Source of the DNA: Mesorhizobium sp. Root102 | GTDB lineage: Bacteria; Pseudomonadota; Alphaproteobacteria; Rhizobiales; Rhizobiaceae | Length of the DNA stretch: 64,000 nt | Direction of reading: 5' to 3' | Assembly (NCBI RefSeq): GCF_001425625.1 | Contig: NZ_LMCP01000034.1 | Coordinates: forward strand, 80,551 to 144,550 | Shown: piece after piece, positions 1 through 9,140 of the stretch | How the letters are laid out: each line of letters starts with the position of its first letter | Numbering within the stretch: the first letter of the stretch is position 1 | Position numbers and translations under genes: made by a program | Notes under the pieces: generated by a model | Told to the model about the DNA's origin: nothing | Databases searched by the model: none | What the model saw: only the letters and a program-made list of their open reading frames with translations

Positions 1-918
1 GAGCCCCATCGCGCAGATCAGCACGAGATGGGAGACGATGGTTGCGGACCGCGTCCAGCCGCGGTCGCCGGCGCGGCCGAACAGCGGTGTGACTACCGCA
101 CCGCCTGCGCCGACCAATGCGAACAGCGCGATGCCGCGCTGGCCGAGGTCGAAAGGCGGCTGCGCGAGGCGCAGCGCCACCGCTGTCCAGAACAGGCTGA
201 AGGCCGCCATCACCAGCGCCGCCGTCAGCGCGCGGCGCCGCAGCACCGGCTCGTCGCGCAGCAGGTCGAACAGCGAAGCGATCAGCGCGCCATAGGACGA
301 TCGCGCTGCCGGGCGTCGCCGGGGCAAGGTGAAGGCAAGCACCCAAGCCAGTATGACCAGGGCCGCGGCGCTGAGTCCGTAAAAGGCTCGCCAGCCCCAG
401 GCATCGGCAATCAGGCTGGCCAGCGGGCGCGCCAAAAGGATGCCGACCATCAGCCCGCTCATCACGTCGCCGATGACGCGGCCGGCCTCGCCGGGCGGCG
501 CCATCGAGGCGGCTATCGGCACCAGGATCTGGATGGCAGAGCAGGCGGCACCGAGGATGAACAGGACGATCAGCAGCGAGCCGGCAGTGGGCGCCATTGT
601 GGCGACGCCAGCCGCCAATGCCGCCGCGGCAAGCATGCGCAGGATCAGGGTGCGGTTTTCGGCGAGATCGGCGAGCGGCACCAGGAAGAACAGGCCGGCG
701 GCATAACCGAGCAAGGTGGCCATGGCGACGAAGCCGACGCTCGCGGCACTGGCGCCGAGCGATGGCCCGATCAGGCCGACCAGTGTCTGCGGGGCGAACA
801 GGTTGGTGACGATGATGCCGACCGCCGTGGCAAACAGCAGCGTCTGCGGGCCTGTGATGGTCTCGGCCGGCCCGGCCATCCGGCCGTCATTGGTATCGAG
901 CATTGGGGTATCGAGCAT
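1..918 (-). CDS. MFS transporter, DHA1-like (3' end outside window)
   Basis: The minus strand is open from the left edge to an ATG at 918 (a second in-frame ATG lies at 903). The N-terminus reads LLFATAVGIIVTNLFAPQ, followed by hydrophobic helices joined by short loops. After the second helix comes the MFS loop pattern PLADLAENR, and near residue 200 there is a basic central loop (LPRRRPAARSS). This is the layout of 12-helix drug or sugar efflux permeases. About 305 residues are visible and the C-terminal helices are missing. It is divergent from a LysR gene and shares a promoter region with paired inverted repeats, so it is probably that regulator's target. The substrate cannot be told. The long plus-strand open frame opposite it is a GC-bias shadow. 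Confidence 0.85.
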   Translation of the reverse strand, partial: MLDTPMLDTNDGRMAGPAETITGPQTLLFATAVGIIVTNLFAPQTLVGLIGPSLGASAASVGFVAMATLLGYAAGLFFLVPLADLAENRTLILRMLAAAALAAGVATMAPTAGSLLIVLFILGAACSAIQILVPIAASMAPPGEAGRVIGDVMSGLMVGILLARPLASLIADAWGWRAFYGLSAAALVILAWVLAFTLPRRRPAARSSYGALIASLFDLLRDEPVLRRRALTAALVMAAFSLFWTAVALRLAQPPFDLGQRGIALFALVGAGGAVVTPLFGRAGDRGWTRSATIVSHLVLICAMGL

Positions 919-920
919 TG

Positions 921-999
921 AGTCCTCAAGGATTTGCATATCGTTCGAGGACTTTATGCCAAAGCATTATCATGCTACAATTCAATCAATTCGATAATG
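921..999. promoter_or_regulatory. Divergent MFS/LysR control region with two inverted repeats
   Basis: Two perfect 7-bp inverted repeats lie in the gap between the divergent genes: AGTCCTC (921-927) with GAGGACT (947-953), and CATTATC (965-971) with GATAATG (993-999). The region is AT-rich compared with its flanks. LysR-type regulators commonly bind such dyads between themselves and a divergent target. The assignment to this LysR is inferred from position. Confidence 0.5.
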
Positions 1000-1015
1000 A
1001 TTATGCGAGATGCGC

Positions 1016-1924
1016 ATGAATATTCACGACCTCGAGGCCTTCATTGCCGTGGTGGAAACCGGTTCGATCGTCGGTGCCTCGGCAAGGCTCAACCTAACCC
1101 AGCCAGGCGTGACGCGGCGCATCCAGAACCTCGAGGACGGGTTGGCGACAGCGCTGCTCGACCGCCAGTCGAAACCGCTGAAGCCGACCGCTTCCGGCCG
1201 CGAGGCCTATGAACATGGCCGCCGCGTGCTGCGCTCGCTCGAAGATCTGAGGGCCGGCGTGTCGCCGCAAGGCGAGGTCAAGGGCGAGTTCCGCCTGGGC
1301 ATCATGCCCTATCTCTCCGACGCCGCGCTGGCGCTGCCGCTCGACAGTCTACGTGCTGCCTTTCCGCGACTGACGCTGCGCATCTCTTCCGGCTGGTCGC
1401 CGAGGCTGGTGGAGCAGGTGGCGCGCAGCGAACTCGACGCGGTGGCGGTATGTCTCGCCGAGGGTTTGGCACCGCCCGACGAACTGGTCTGCGACGATCT
1501 CGGCGTGCAGTCGGTGCTGCTGGTGGCGTCACCCGGCCTCGGTGTGCCGAAGCCCGCCGATCTAGCCTCGTTGTCGCGCTTTCCCTGGGTGATGAACGAA
1601 AATGGCTGTGGTTTTCGCGCTTTCATCCGCCAGAGTTTCGACGCCCTAAGGCTGCCGTTCCAGGTCGGGGTGGAGGCGCTTAGCGTCGATCTCAGAATGT
1701 CGCTGGTGGCGCGCGGCCACGGCATCGGCATCGTCACGCCAGGCGCCTTCGCCGACAGCCGCTGGCACGATAGGGTGGAAGTCATTGATTGCCCGGATTT
1801 CAAGCCGCAAGTGCGCGCATGGCTGCTGCACCGCCCGCCGGCCGGCCGGCTGAGCCGCCCGATCATGCTGTTTCGCGACGCGCTGATCGAAGGGCTCGAG
1901 GTGCCAATGCCGCTGGTGTCGTAG
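1016..1924 (+). CDS. LysR family transcriptional regulator
   Basis: The protein has 302 residues, normal for the family. The N-terminal winged helix-turn-helix is clear: MNIHDLEAFIAVVETGSIVG, then ASARLNLTQPGVTRRIQNLE. The rest is the two-lobed ligand-binding fold, with typical segments such as the GHGIGIVTPG loop near residue 235. An ATG two codons earlier (1010) is possible; 1016 has the better-spaced GAG upstream. It is divergent from the MFS gene and probably controls that exporter and itself. The inducer is unknown. Confidence 0.9.
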   Translation: MNIHDLEAFIAVVETGSIVGASARLNLTQPGVTRRIQNLEDGLATALLDRQSKPLKPTASGREAYEHGRRVLRSLEDLRAGVSPQGEVKGEFRLGIMPYLSDAALALPLDSLRAAFPRLTLRISSGWSPRLVEQVARSELDAVAVCLAEGLAPPDELVCDDLGVQSVLLVASPGLGVPKPADLASLSRFPWVMNENGCGFRAFIRQSFDALRLPFQVGVEALSVDLRMSLVARGHGIGIVTPGAFADSRWHDRVEVIDCPDFKPQVRAWLLHRPPAGRLSRPIMLFRDALIEGLEVPMPLVS

Positions 1925-2065
1925 CGTGGTGGCAGGACAGTCGATACTTACGAATCCTTTCAGGCGGTTGGCCGAAACTGTTCGAGCTTTGGGTCCGCGC
2001 GACCCGTCGGCCCTTGAGAATCTCCTTGCCTTGGGCAAGATGGCGACGATGCCCGAGGCGCCAGA

Positions 2066-2788
2066 ATGAACAAGACGATTTCTGCCATATCGCCGCGCAA
2101 GGCGCCGATGGCTCTGACCGAGGACCTCGTCGCCCGCACCATGCGCGCGGTCGAGGATGCCGGGCCGACGCCGGGCATGGTCTACATGACCGATGCGGAC
2201 TATGCGCGCATCCGCGACGAGGTGCTGGCCACGGCCCCGCCCGGGCCGCTGAAACTGTTTGCCTATGGCTCGCTGCTGTGGAAACCGGCCGGCGAGGTGA
2301 GGGGCGGCGAACGGGCGGCGGCGACAGGCTGGCACCGCTCGTTCTGCTTCACAGTGCAGCGTTTTCGCGGCACCGTCGAGCAGCCCGGCCTGATGATGGC
2401 GCTCGATCGTGGAGGCCAGTGCCAGGGCATGGTGTTCGAGATCGCCGAGCCGATTGCCGCCAACCTCGAAGCGCTGCTGCGCCGCGAGATGACTATCCTG
2501 CCGGCCGTCAACGTGCCGCGCTGGCTGCAGGTCAGGACCGAAGGCGACCTCTGCCGCGCGCTCGGCTTCGTCGTCGATCCCGCCAATCCGCGCTATGCCG
2601 GCAAGCTCGACAAGCGGGCGATCGCGGCGACGCTGGCCACAGCCGTCGGCCATTGGGGATCGGGCGCGGAATATCTGTTCGAGACGATCCGCCATCTCGA
2701 CGCTTGCGGCATCCGCGACCGCAATCTGTGGAAGTTGCAAGCGTTGGTGGCCGAGGAGATCGGACGCTCGTCGTTCATCCGTCCCTGA
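2066..2788 (+). CDS. Gamma-glutamylcyclotransferase, ChaC-like
   Basis: The 240-residue protein carries the ChaC signature FAYGSLLWKP (about residues 69-78), which forms the gamma-glutamyl binding loop. Conserved elements around GWHRSFCF and LMMALDRGG follow, with a glutamate-rich middle. ChaC enzymes cleave glutathione to 5-oxoproline and Cys-Gly in the cytoplasm. A start at the internal ATG 2108 (MALTEDLVARTMR) is also possible, and no strong ribosome binding site decides it. Its last 14 bases overlap, tail to tail, the end of the glycoside hydrolase gene on the other strand. It stands alone, with no operon partner. Confidence 0.88.
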   Translation: MNKTISAISPRKAPMALTEDLVARTMRAVEDAGPTPGMVYMTDADYARIRDEVLATAPPGPLKLFAYGSLLWKPAGEVRGGERAAATGWHRSFCFTVQRFRGTVEQPGLMMALDRGGQCQGMVFEIAEPIAANLEALLRREMTILPAVNVPRWLQVRTEGDLCRALGFVVDPANPRYAGKLDKRAIAATLATAVGHWGSGAEYLFETIRHLDACGIRDRNLWKLQALVAEEIGRSSFIRP

Positions 2789-4727
2789 GCCATACCAGCA
2801 TTTCGCCGGGCTCGCGGTTGTCCCAGGCGAAATAGGGAATGGCGGTCAGGCGCGTCTGCGCGGTGGCCGGCGGCTCGGACCGGTAGAGCCCGCTTTGCCA
2901 GCCGTCGGCGGCATCGGCACGTGCCGTAGCCGACAGCGTCACCACACCGCCGAGAAGCTCTGGCCGGTGCTGGGCTTGGACGCTGGCCGTCCTCGGCAGG
3001 GACACGCGATGCAGATGGCTGTCATTGTCGGTCGCCTCGACGCAGTAGATCAGCGGGCCGCGCGACAGCGCGACGCGGCCGGCATCCTGGCGAACCTGCG
3101 GGTTGGCGTAGAGCCGCTCGATCGGCATTTCGAGATCGAGCCGCACCTGGTCGCCCTTATTCCACCTGCGCCGGATCGCGGCGTAGCCGTCGCTGGTGAC
3201 ATCAGCCAGCCTGACTGCCTCGCCATTGATCTTGAGCACAGCGCCGGTGCTCCAGGCGGGGATGCGCAAGTGCAGCGTGAATTCCACCGGCGCCCGCGGT
3301 TCAACCGTGATCTCGACGGCACCGTCCCAGGGATAGCGGCTTGCCTGCGTCAAGCTCACCGGTGTGCGTGATATGTCGAAGCGGGCGGTCGAGTCACCGT
3401 AGAGATGAACGGCCAGCGCATCGTCGGCCAGGCTGTAGAAATAGCTGCCGATCGAGGCGACCATGCGCCCGATATTGGGCGGGCAGCAGGGGCAGCGGTG
3501 CCATTTCCAGCGGTTGTGGGCGCCCCGGCTTTCCAGCGGGTTCTCATAGAAGAACAGCGAGCCGTCGAGCGACAGGCCCGAGATCGAGCCATTGTAGAGG
3601 GCGCGTTCCATCATATCGGCGTAACGCGCGTTCGGCCCCATGCCGAGCATGCGGCTGGCCCAGAACACCAGGCCTACCGCGGCGCAGGTCTCGGCATAGG
3701 CGCTCTCGTTGGGCAGGTCGTAGTCGCTGGTGAAACCCTCATTGTCCGCCGATGGTCCCAGTCCGCCGGTGATATAGAGGCTCTTGGTGGTGAGATCGTC
3801 CCACAGAAGATCGAGTGCTGTCCGCAATGTGTCGTCGCCATATTCGGTGGCGATGTCGGCCATGCCCGAATAGAGGTACATCGCCCTGACCGCATGGCCG
3901 ACAACCTTGTCCTGCTCGCGCACCGGCTTGTGCGACTGGTTGTACTCATAGGTTTTGAAGTGGAAATCCTTCGGGTCGGCGCCGCGGGCGCGCGCCTCCT
4001 CGTCGAAATAATGCGGCTGCCGGCCGCGCTGGTCGATGAAGTATTTCGCCAGCTCCATGTATTTCTGCTCGCCCGTCACCCGTGCCAGCTTGACCAGCGC
4101 CAGCTCGATCTCCTCATGGCCGCAATAGCCATGTTTCTGGCCGGGCTGCGGCCCCAGCACCGTGGCGATATGGTCGACGAAGCGGCACATCACATCGAGC
4201 AGCTTGCGTTTTCCGGTGGCCTGGTAGTAGGCGACCGCGCCTTCGATCAGATGGCCGGCGCAATACAGCTCGTGGCAGTCGCGCAGATTGGTCCAGCGCA
4301 GGCCGGGCTGGATGCGCTGGTACCAGCTGGAGAGATAGCCGTCCTCCTGCTGCAGCTTCTCATACATGTCGATGACGGCATCGATCTTCTTCTCCAGTTC
4401 GGGGTTCTTGCGCCGGTAGAGCGAATAGGCGGCGGTTTCGATGGTCTTGCCCCAGTCGGAATCCCAGAACATCTGCGTCGTCACGGTGCGGGCGGTGAAG
4501 CCGTCATTGACGTGGAAGGGGATGACGACGCCGGGCGAGGGCAGGTCCGGATCGATCTGCTCCAGCATGCGGGCCTCGACGCAGCGTTCGTAGAGGATGT
4601 CGGCGGTGCGCGTGGCGACCGCGTCGGCGCGGTCGCCCCAGAAGCCGTGCACGTCGACCTGCGGCACCGGCAGCGGGCGGAAGGCGAGCTTGGGTTTTCC
4701 GGTTTTTGCGGATGGCGATGCGGTCAT
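2775..4727 (-). CDS. Glycoside hydrolase family 127 (beta-L-arabinofuranosidase type)
   Basis: The 650-residue protein lacks a signal peptide and is predicted cytoplasmic. In characterised GH127 enzymes a zinc-bound cysteine is the nucleophile, held by a Glu-x-Cys pair and a Cys-Cys pair. Both are visible here: AETCAAVG near residues 344-347 and CPCCPPNIGR near residues 410-419. Other family blocks are HELYCAGHLIEG and YITGGLG. The enzyme would release beta-L-arabinofuranose from plant glycans or hydroxyproline arabinosides. It is the last gene of a sugar-import operon, 22 bp after a permease, which fits uptake followed by cytoplasmic hydrolysis. The exact glycosidic substrate is an inference from the family. 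Confidence 0.9.
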   Translation of the reverse strand: MTASPSAKTGKPKLAFRPLPVPQVDVHGFWGDRADAVATRTADILYERCVEARMLEQIDPDLPSPGVVIPFHVNDGFTARTVTTQMFWDSDWGKTIETAAYSLYRRKNPELEKKIDAVIDMYEKLQQEDGYLSSWYQRIQPGLRWTNLRDCHELYCAGHLIEGAVAYYQATGKRKLLDVMCRFVDHIATVLGPQPGQKHGYCGHEEIELALVKLARVTGEQKYMELAKYFIDQRGRQPHYFDEEARARGADPKDFHFKTYEYNQSHKPVREQDKVVGHAVRAMYLYSGMADIATEYGDDTLRTALDLLWDDLTTKSLYITGGLGPSADNEGFTSDYDLPNESAYAETCAAVGLVFWASRMLGMGPNARYADMMERALYNGSISGLSLDGSLFFYENPLESRGAHNRWKWHRCPCCPPNIGRMVASIGSYFYSLADDALAVHLYGDSTARFDISRTPVSLTQASRYPWDGAVEITVEPRAPVEFTLHLRIPAWSTGAVLKINGEAVRLADVTSDGYAAIRRRWNKGDQVRLDLEMPIERLYANPQVRQDAGRVALSRGPLIYCVEATDNDSHLHRVSLPRTASVQAQHRPELLGGVVTLSATARADAADGWQSGLYRSEPPATAQTRLTAIPYFAWDNREPGEMLVWLRDG

Positions 4728-4749
4728 GAACTTACTCCATTCGGTCTGT

Positions 4750-5607
4750 CTATTTGACGGCCCCGGCCATCAGGCCGCGGATGTAGAAGCGCTGCAGCGC
4801 CAGGAACAGGATGAGGCACGGCACCATCATCACGGTGACGCCCGCCTGCACCGCGCCCCAGTCGATGGCGCCGAAGCGGCCCGACTGCAGTGCGGTCATC
4901 ATCACCGGCAGCGTGAATTTGGACTGGTCGGTCATCAGCACGAGGGCGGCGAGGAATTCGTTCCAGGCGCCGAGGAAGGCAAACAGCGCGATGGTGACGA
5001 CGCCCGGCCAGACCAGCGGCAGCATCACCTTCAAAAGCATGGTGAGATTGCTGGCGCCGTCCATGCGGGCGGCTTCCTCGATCTCGCGCGGCACCGCGTC
5101 AAAGGCGTTGCGCATCATGAAGATCGAGAACGGCAGTTGCAGCGTCACATAGACGCCGACCAGGCCGGTCAGCGTGTTGTGCAGGCCAAGCTTGGTCAGC
5201 ACCAGGAAGATCGGCGTCAGGATCGACTGGAACGGGATCATGATCGTCGACAGGATGAGGATGAAGAACAGGTCCTTGAACGGAAACCGGAACCGCGAAA
5301 AGCCGTAGCCGGCCAGCACGCTGACGGCGACCGACAGCACCACGGTCATCACCGAGACATAGATGCTGTTCTGCGCCGAGACCCAGAGCCCGTCGCCGAA
5401 GCTGTTGAGCGTGGCGTAGTTCTCCAGCGAGAAGCCTGACGTCGGCCAGGGCGGCAGCGGCGGCAGGCGTGCTTCCTGCGCCGGCTTGAACGCCGACAGC
5501 ACCGCCCAAACGATCGGCGCCGCAAACAGCACCGAGGCGATGATGCCGGTCGAATGCTCGCCGATGCGGGCCAACAGCTTGCGGTTGCGGGATGCGGCCT
5601 GCGCCAT
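4750..5607 (-). CDS. Carbohydrate ABC transporter permease (MalG type)
   Basis: The product has 285 residues and starts at MAQAASRNRK. It has six predicted membrane helices and the inner-membrane permease EAA loop (EEAARMDGASNLTMLLKVML, about residues 190-209). This is the loop that contacts the ATPase, and its position near the C-terminus is typical of CUT1 permeases. The start at 5607 overlaps the stop of the preceding permease by 4 bp (ATGA), implying translational coupling. With the upstream permease and binding protein it forms an oligosaccharide importer. No ATPase is encoded in the cluster. Confidence 0.93.
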   Translation of the reverse strand: MAQAASRNRKLLARIGEHSTGIIASVLFAAPIVWAVLSAFKPAQEARLPPLPPWPTSGFSLENYATLNSFGDGLWVSAQNSIYVSVMTVVLSVAVSVLAGYGFSRFRFPFKDLFFILILSTIMIPFQSILTPIFLVLTKLGLHNTLTGLVGVYVTLQLPFSIFMMRNAFDAVPREIEEAARMDGASNLTMLLKVMLPLVWPGVVTIALFAFLGAWNEFLAALVLMTDQSKFTLPVMMTALQSGRFGAIDWGAVQAGVTVMMVPCLILFLALQRFYIRGLMAGAVK

Positions 5608-6527
5608 CAGTCGAGCCCCTCGGGCTTGCGCAGCAGCCACAGCTGGACGAGGCTGAGCGCCACCAGGACCACGAGCAGCACCATCGACAGGGCCGCGCCA
5701 TAGCCGAGCTTGAACGACACGAAGGACTGGTTGAAGATCCAGTAGACCGCCGTCAGCGTCTGGTTGCGCGGGCCGCCGCGCAGGATGATGTAGAACTGGT
5801 CGAAAGCGAGGATCGAGCCGGCGACCGACAGGATCAGGGCCAGCGCCAGCGTGCGGCGCATCAGCGGCAGGGTGATCGCCCTGAACCTGGCGAACGGCCC
5901 GGCGCCGTCGATGACGGCGGCCTCCTGCAGATCTTGCGGGATCGATTGCAGGCCGGCCATCAGGATGATCATGGTGAAGCCGGCGACCTTCCAGACGACC
6001 ATGGCGATGATCGACCAGAAGGCCGGCTGGAAGGTGGCCAACAGGTTGAACTTCCTGTCGATCAGACCGAGGTCGTAGGCGGCCGGGCTGAACAGGCCGG
6101 AATCGACATTCAAGAGCCACGACCAAAGCAGGCTGGCCGAGGCGAAGCCGACAACCGCCGGCATGAAGAACATGGTCCGGTAGAGATTGGTCAGCGGCCG
6201 CGGCCGTTCGACGAACAGCGCCAGCGGAAACGCAACCACGAAGATCGCGATGGTGACGATCACGGTGTAGTAGGCGGTGAAGCGCAGCGCGTTCCAGAAT
6301 CTGGTGTCGCGCAGGATGGCGACATAGTTACCGAGGCCGATATAGAAGTGCTCGCCCATCAAGGGCCAGTTGTGCAGCGACATCCACGCCGTCATGCCAA
6401 GCGGTATCAGGAAGAAGACGACGACCAGCGCGACCGCGGGCGCGACATAAAGCAAGCCGATCCACTGCCGGCGGCCGGCGAGTTTGCGGGCGCGGAGCGG
6501 GGCGGTGGCTGCTGCGATGGTGGTCAT
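5607..6527 (-). CDS. Carbohydrate ABC transporter permease (MalF type)
   Basis: The product has 306 residues when started at MTTIAAATAPLRARK. The open frame extends further upstream, but that stretch is a palindromic repeat with arginine-rich, non-conserved translation. The N-terminal helix (WIGLLYVAPAVALVVVFFLI) and the EAA loop (LQEAAVIDGAGPFARFRAI, late in the protein) define a CUT1 permease that pairs with the MalG-type partner downstream (4-bp overlap). The substrate is likely the sugar handled by the neighbouring GH127 enzyme. Confidence 0.92.
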   Translation of the reverse strand: MTTIAAATAPLRARKLAGRRQWIGLLYVAPAVALVVVFFLIPLGMTAWMSLHNWPLMGEHFYIGLGNYVAILRDTRFWNALRFTAYYTVIVTIAIFVVAFPLALFVERPRPLTNLYRTMFFMPAVVGFASASLLWSWLLNVDSGLFSPAAYDLGLIDRKFNLLATFQPAFWSIIAMVVWKVAGFTMIILMAGLQSIPQDLQEAAVIDGAGPFARFRAITLPLMRRTLALALILSVAGSILAFDQFYIILRGGPRNQTLTAVYWIFNQSFVSFKLGYGAALSMVLLVVLVALSLVQLWLLRKPEGLD

Positions 6528-6550
6528 GGCTGTTCCCTTGGCGCTGCGTT

Positions 6551-6691
6551 CCCCTCCGCCTCGAGGGGAGGGTCCGGCTGAAGGCCGGGTGGGGTCCTCT
6601 CTGCAGCGCGCCGACATCAAGAAACGTCGAGCACGTCCGAGACGACCCCACCCGGACCTGCGGTCCGATCTCCCCTCGAGGGGGAGGTGGG
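6551..6691. repeat. RIME-like palindromic intergenic repeat (copy a)
   Basis: Two arms of about 46 bases, 6551-6596 and 6644-6691, are imperfect reverse complements. Both contain the core CCTCGAGGGGAG and end in CCGGGTGGGGTC. They sit between the binding-protein and permease genes of the sugar operon. RNA from either strand could fold into a long stem, so the element may act as an mRNA processing or attenuation point. It resembles the short mosaic repeats common between genes in rhizobia. Confidence 0.75.
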
Positions 6692-6697
6692 TTGGCG

Positions 6698-7945
6698 CTA
6701 CTTCTGCGGCGCCTGGTCGATGATCGACTGCATCGTCTCCTGGGCATTGGCGATCGCGCCGTCGACATCGTCGCCGAAGAAGACCTCGTTGATCATCTGC
6801 GTCCACGGCCCGTTGGCGGAGTTGATCAGGTCGTTGAACACCACCGAATAGGGCGTGCGGCCCTTGGCCATGGCCTCGGCGGCGATCTGGTAGCGAGGAT
6901 CGAGATCCTTCAGCGCGTCCTTGGCGATGTCGCCGCGCACTGGCAGGCTGCCGTATTTGGCGAGGATCGTCTGGCCCTCGAGCGAATAGGCGAAATCGAG
7001 GAACTCCTTCACCACGGCCAGTTTCGTGGTGCCCTTGGTGACGACGAAATTGTCGCCGCCGGCAAAGGACGACCAGCCGCTATCCTTGCCCGGCAGGAAG
7101 GTGACGCCGTAGTCGATATCGGGATACTGGGTGTTGAGCGCGCCAATGGCGAAGGCGCCGGACGGCGAGATGCCGATATTGCCGGCGGCAAACGCCGCAA
7201 AGAAGTTGGCGCCGGTGTCGGTCTGCGCGCCTGCCGGGACCAGATCCTTCTTGACCATCGAGCGGTAGAGATCGATGGCGCCGCGCAATTGCGGGCTGTC
7301 CAGCGTCGCCTTGGAGCCGTCCTCCGAGAGGATGTCGCCACCCGACGCCCAGATCAGCGGCGTGAAGGTGAAGATGTTGCAGCCGCCGCAATTGCCGGAG
7401 AAGTAGAAGCCCTTGATGTTGCCGCCGAGCGCGTTGACCTTCTCGGCGTCGGCCGCGATCTCGGCCCAGTTGGCCGGGCCTTTTTCAGGGTCGAGGCCGG
7501 CCTGCTTGAACAGTTTCTTGTTCCAGATCAGCACCGAGGCGTCGGCGGAGAAGGGCAGGCCGTAAATGTGGTCCTTGTAGGTGCCGGTCTTCACATGCGC
7601 CGGCGACAGGCTGGAGAAATAGGGCAGTGACTTGGCCCAGTCGGTGATGTCCTCCAGCTGGCCGGCAGCGGCGAAGGAGGGCGTGTAGATCAGGTCGAGC
7701 GACAGCGCGTCGGGCGCGGTGCCGCCAGCGGCCGCGGCACCATATTTCGGGATGATCTCGGCATTGGGGATGATGTCCAGCTTGACCTGGTTGGTGTGCG
7801 CCTTGTTGTAGGCGTCGACGATCCTCGGCATGAAATTCGAGCCGTCGGCGCGCACCCAGATGTTGGCCGTCTCGGCGGCGGCAATGCCGAGACTGCTACC
7901 CAGAACGACAGCGGCCAGGGCCAGTTTGGCAATCAGGTTCCTCAT
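6698..7945 (-). CDS. Sugar ABC transporter substrate-binding protein
   Basis: The 415-residue protein begins with a Sec signal peptide (MRNLIAKLALAAVVLGSSLG, cleavage expected after IAAAE). The mature part is a type 1 extracellular solute-binding fold with conserved segments such as LPYFSSLSP and the late IGISPSGAFAIGAL. Start 7945 follows a strong GGAGGAGAAC ribosome binding site. It is the first structural gene of the sugar operon, separated from the permeases by a palindromic repeat and following the LacI gene by 63 bp. It should bind an L-arabinofuranose-containing oligosaccharide in the periplasm; this is inferred from the GH127 neighbour. Confidence 0.92.
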   Translation of the reverse strand: MRNLIAKLALAAVVLGSSLGIAAAETANIWVRADGSNFMPRIVDAYNKAHTNQVKLDIIPNAEIIPKYGAAAAGGTAPDALSLDLIYTPSFAAAGQLEDITDWAKSLPYFSSLSPAHVKTGTYKDHIYGLPFSADASVLIWNKKLFKQAGLDPEKGPANWAEIAADAEKVNALGGNIKGFYFSGNCGGCNIFTFTPLIWASGGDILSEDGSKATLDSPQLRGAIDLYRSMVKKDLVPAGAQTDTGANFFAAFAAGNIGISPSGAFAIGALNTQYPDIDYGVTFLPGKDSGWSSFAGGDNFVVTKGTTKLAVVKEFLDFAYSLEGQTILAKYGSLPVRGDIAKDALKDLDPRYQIAAEAMAKGRTPYSVVFNDLINSANGPWTQMINEVFFGDDVDGAIANAQETMQSIIDQAPQK

Positions 7946-8008
7946 GTTCTCCTCCTCCAGGGTTGGCCGCGCTCCGCGGCTTGGCGCCGATCGCGCGGCG
8001 CTTCGTCT

Positions 8009-9052
8009 TCAGCCATCCAGCGGATGACCGCATGACTGCCGCACCACCAGCCGGCACGGCAGTTTTCGAATGCCCGGCGCGGCGGGCTTGCCGCCGACCA
8101 GCGAAAGCAGGGTCAACCCGGCCTCGCGCCCGAGTGCGACCAGGTTCATGTCGACAGAGGTCAGCGGCGGGCGCGTCGCCTCGGCCACGATCTCCCAATT
8201 GTCGAAGCCGATGACGCCGACATCGCCGGGAACGCTCAAGCCGCGCTCGCGCAAGGCATCGATGACGCCGCGCGCGATCTGGTCGTTGCCGCAGAAGACG
8301 GCATCCGGCCTCTCGCTCTTGCCTTCGAACAGCTGCGCCACCGCCTCATGACCCCAAGCTTCCGACCAGGAGCCGAGCAGCGGCTCGGTGACCGGCAGAC
8401 CGTTTTCGATCAGCACGTCGCGGTAAGCCTGGGCGCGGGCGTGCACCACGGCAAAGCTTGCTGGCCCGGTGACGTGCGCAATGCGCTTCCAGCCCAGCCG
8501 GCACAGATGCTCGACGGCCAGCCGGGCGCCGTCGGCGTCGTCCGAGACGAAGGCGATGGCGTCGGGATCGGGCTGCGTGAAGGCATAGATCACCGGGACG
8601 CGCAGATTGGAGAGGTCGACGGGCAGGTGGCGGTCGATGCGCTTTCCGGTGGCGATGATGCCGTCGACGCGCTTGTCGAGCATGGCGTCGACATGCATCT
8701 GGCCCAGCCGCGGATCCTCCTCGACATTGCACAGGAACACCGAGACGCCATTGTCGACCAGCGCATCCGAAATGCCCGACATCAGCGGCAGCGAGAAGCG
8801 GCCATAGGTATCGTTGGTGAGCAGGCCGACAGTGAAGCTGCGTCTTCTGAGCAGGCTCTGCGCCAGGCTGTTGGGCCGGAAGCCGAGACGCCGGGCCGTC
8901 TCGCGGATGCGCTCGCGCGTCTCGGCGGTCATCCGCCCCTGATCGTTGAGTGCTTTCGAGGCCGTGGCAACGCTGACGCCGGCCTGCGCGGCCACGTCAC
9001 GCAAGGTGACTGGCTTGGAAAAGACAGGAACGGGCAGATCGTCCGATGGCAT
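8009..9052 (-). CDS. LacI family transcriptional regulator
   Basis: The product has 347 residues. The N-terminal DNA-binding domain reads VTLRDVAAQAGVSVATASKA (about residues 16-35), followed by the hinge helix NSLAQSLLRR. The periplasmic-binding-like core contains FCGNDQIARGVIDAL and VGVIGFDNWEIV, typical of sugar-responsive members. It precedes the sugar import operon on the same strand, and two near-identical palindromes lie upstream of it, so it probably represses itself and the operon. Confidence 0.93.
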   Translation of the reverse strand: MPSDDLPVPVFSKPVTLRDVAAQAGVSVATASKALNDQGRMTAETRERIRETARRLGFRPNSLAQSLLRRRSFTVGLLTNDTYGRFSLPLMSGISDALVDNGVSVFLCNVEEDPRLGQMHVDAMLDKRVDGIIATGKRIDRHLPVDLSNLRVPVIYAFTQPDPDAIAFVSDDADGARLAVEHLCRLGWKRIAHVTGPASFAVVHARAQAYRDVLIENGLPVTEPLLGSWSEAWGHEAVAQLFEGKSERPDAVFCGNDQIARGVIDALRERGLSVPGDVGVIGFDNWEIVAEATRPPLTSVDMNLVALGREAGLTLLSLVGGKPAAPGIRKLPCRLVVRQSCGHPLDG

Positions 9053-9074
9053 GGCGCCGAGAACCCTTAGCTGG

Positions 9075-9086
9075 GAAAAGGTTTTC
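9075..9086. promoter_or_regulatory. Candidate LacI-family operator 1
   Basis: GAAAAGGTTTTC lies 22 bp upstream of the LacI start codon. It is a near-palindrome with an A/T-rich half-site around a GG centre. Read on the opposite strand, it matches the second site upstream almost exactly. LacI-family operators are typically 12-16 bp palindromes placed like this for autoregulation. Confidence 0.55.
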
Positions 9087-9140
9087 TCTTAGTGGTCTGA
9101 ACAAGGCCGGCACGTGGCCAAGCCCAATCGGAGATGTTTG

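Noticed and set aside
28..921. A 297-codon plus-strand frame at the left edge
   Set aside because: It is antisense to an MFS transporter with clear membrane helices; its own product is Gln/Arg-rich with no fold.
3405..4757. A 450-codon plus-strand frame
   Set aside because: It is antisense to the GH127 gene, which carries all conserved zinc and catalytic residues; the antisense product is low-complexity.
6528..6806. N-terminal extension of the MalF-type permease
   Set aside because: It is read through the palindromic repeat and the end of the binding-protein gene; the real start is MTTIAAATAP at 6527.
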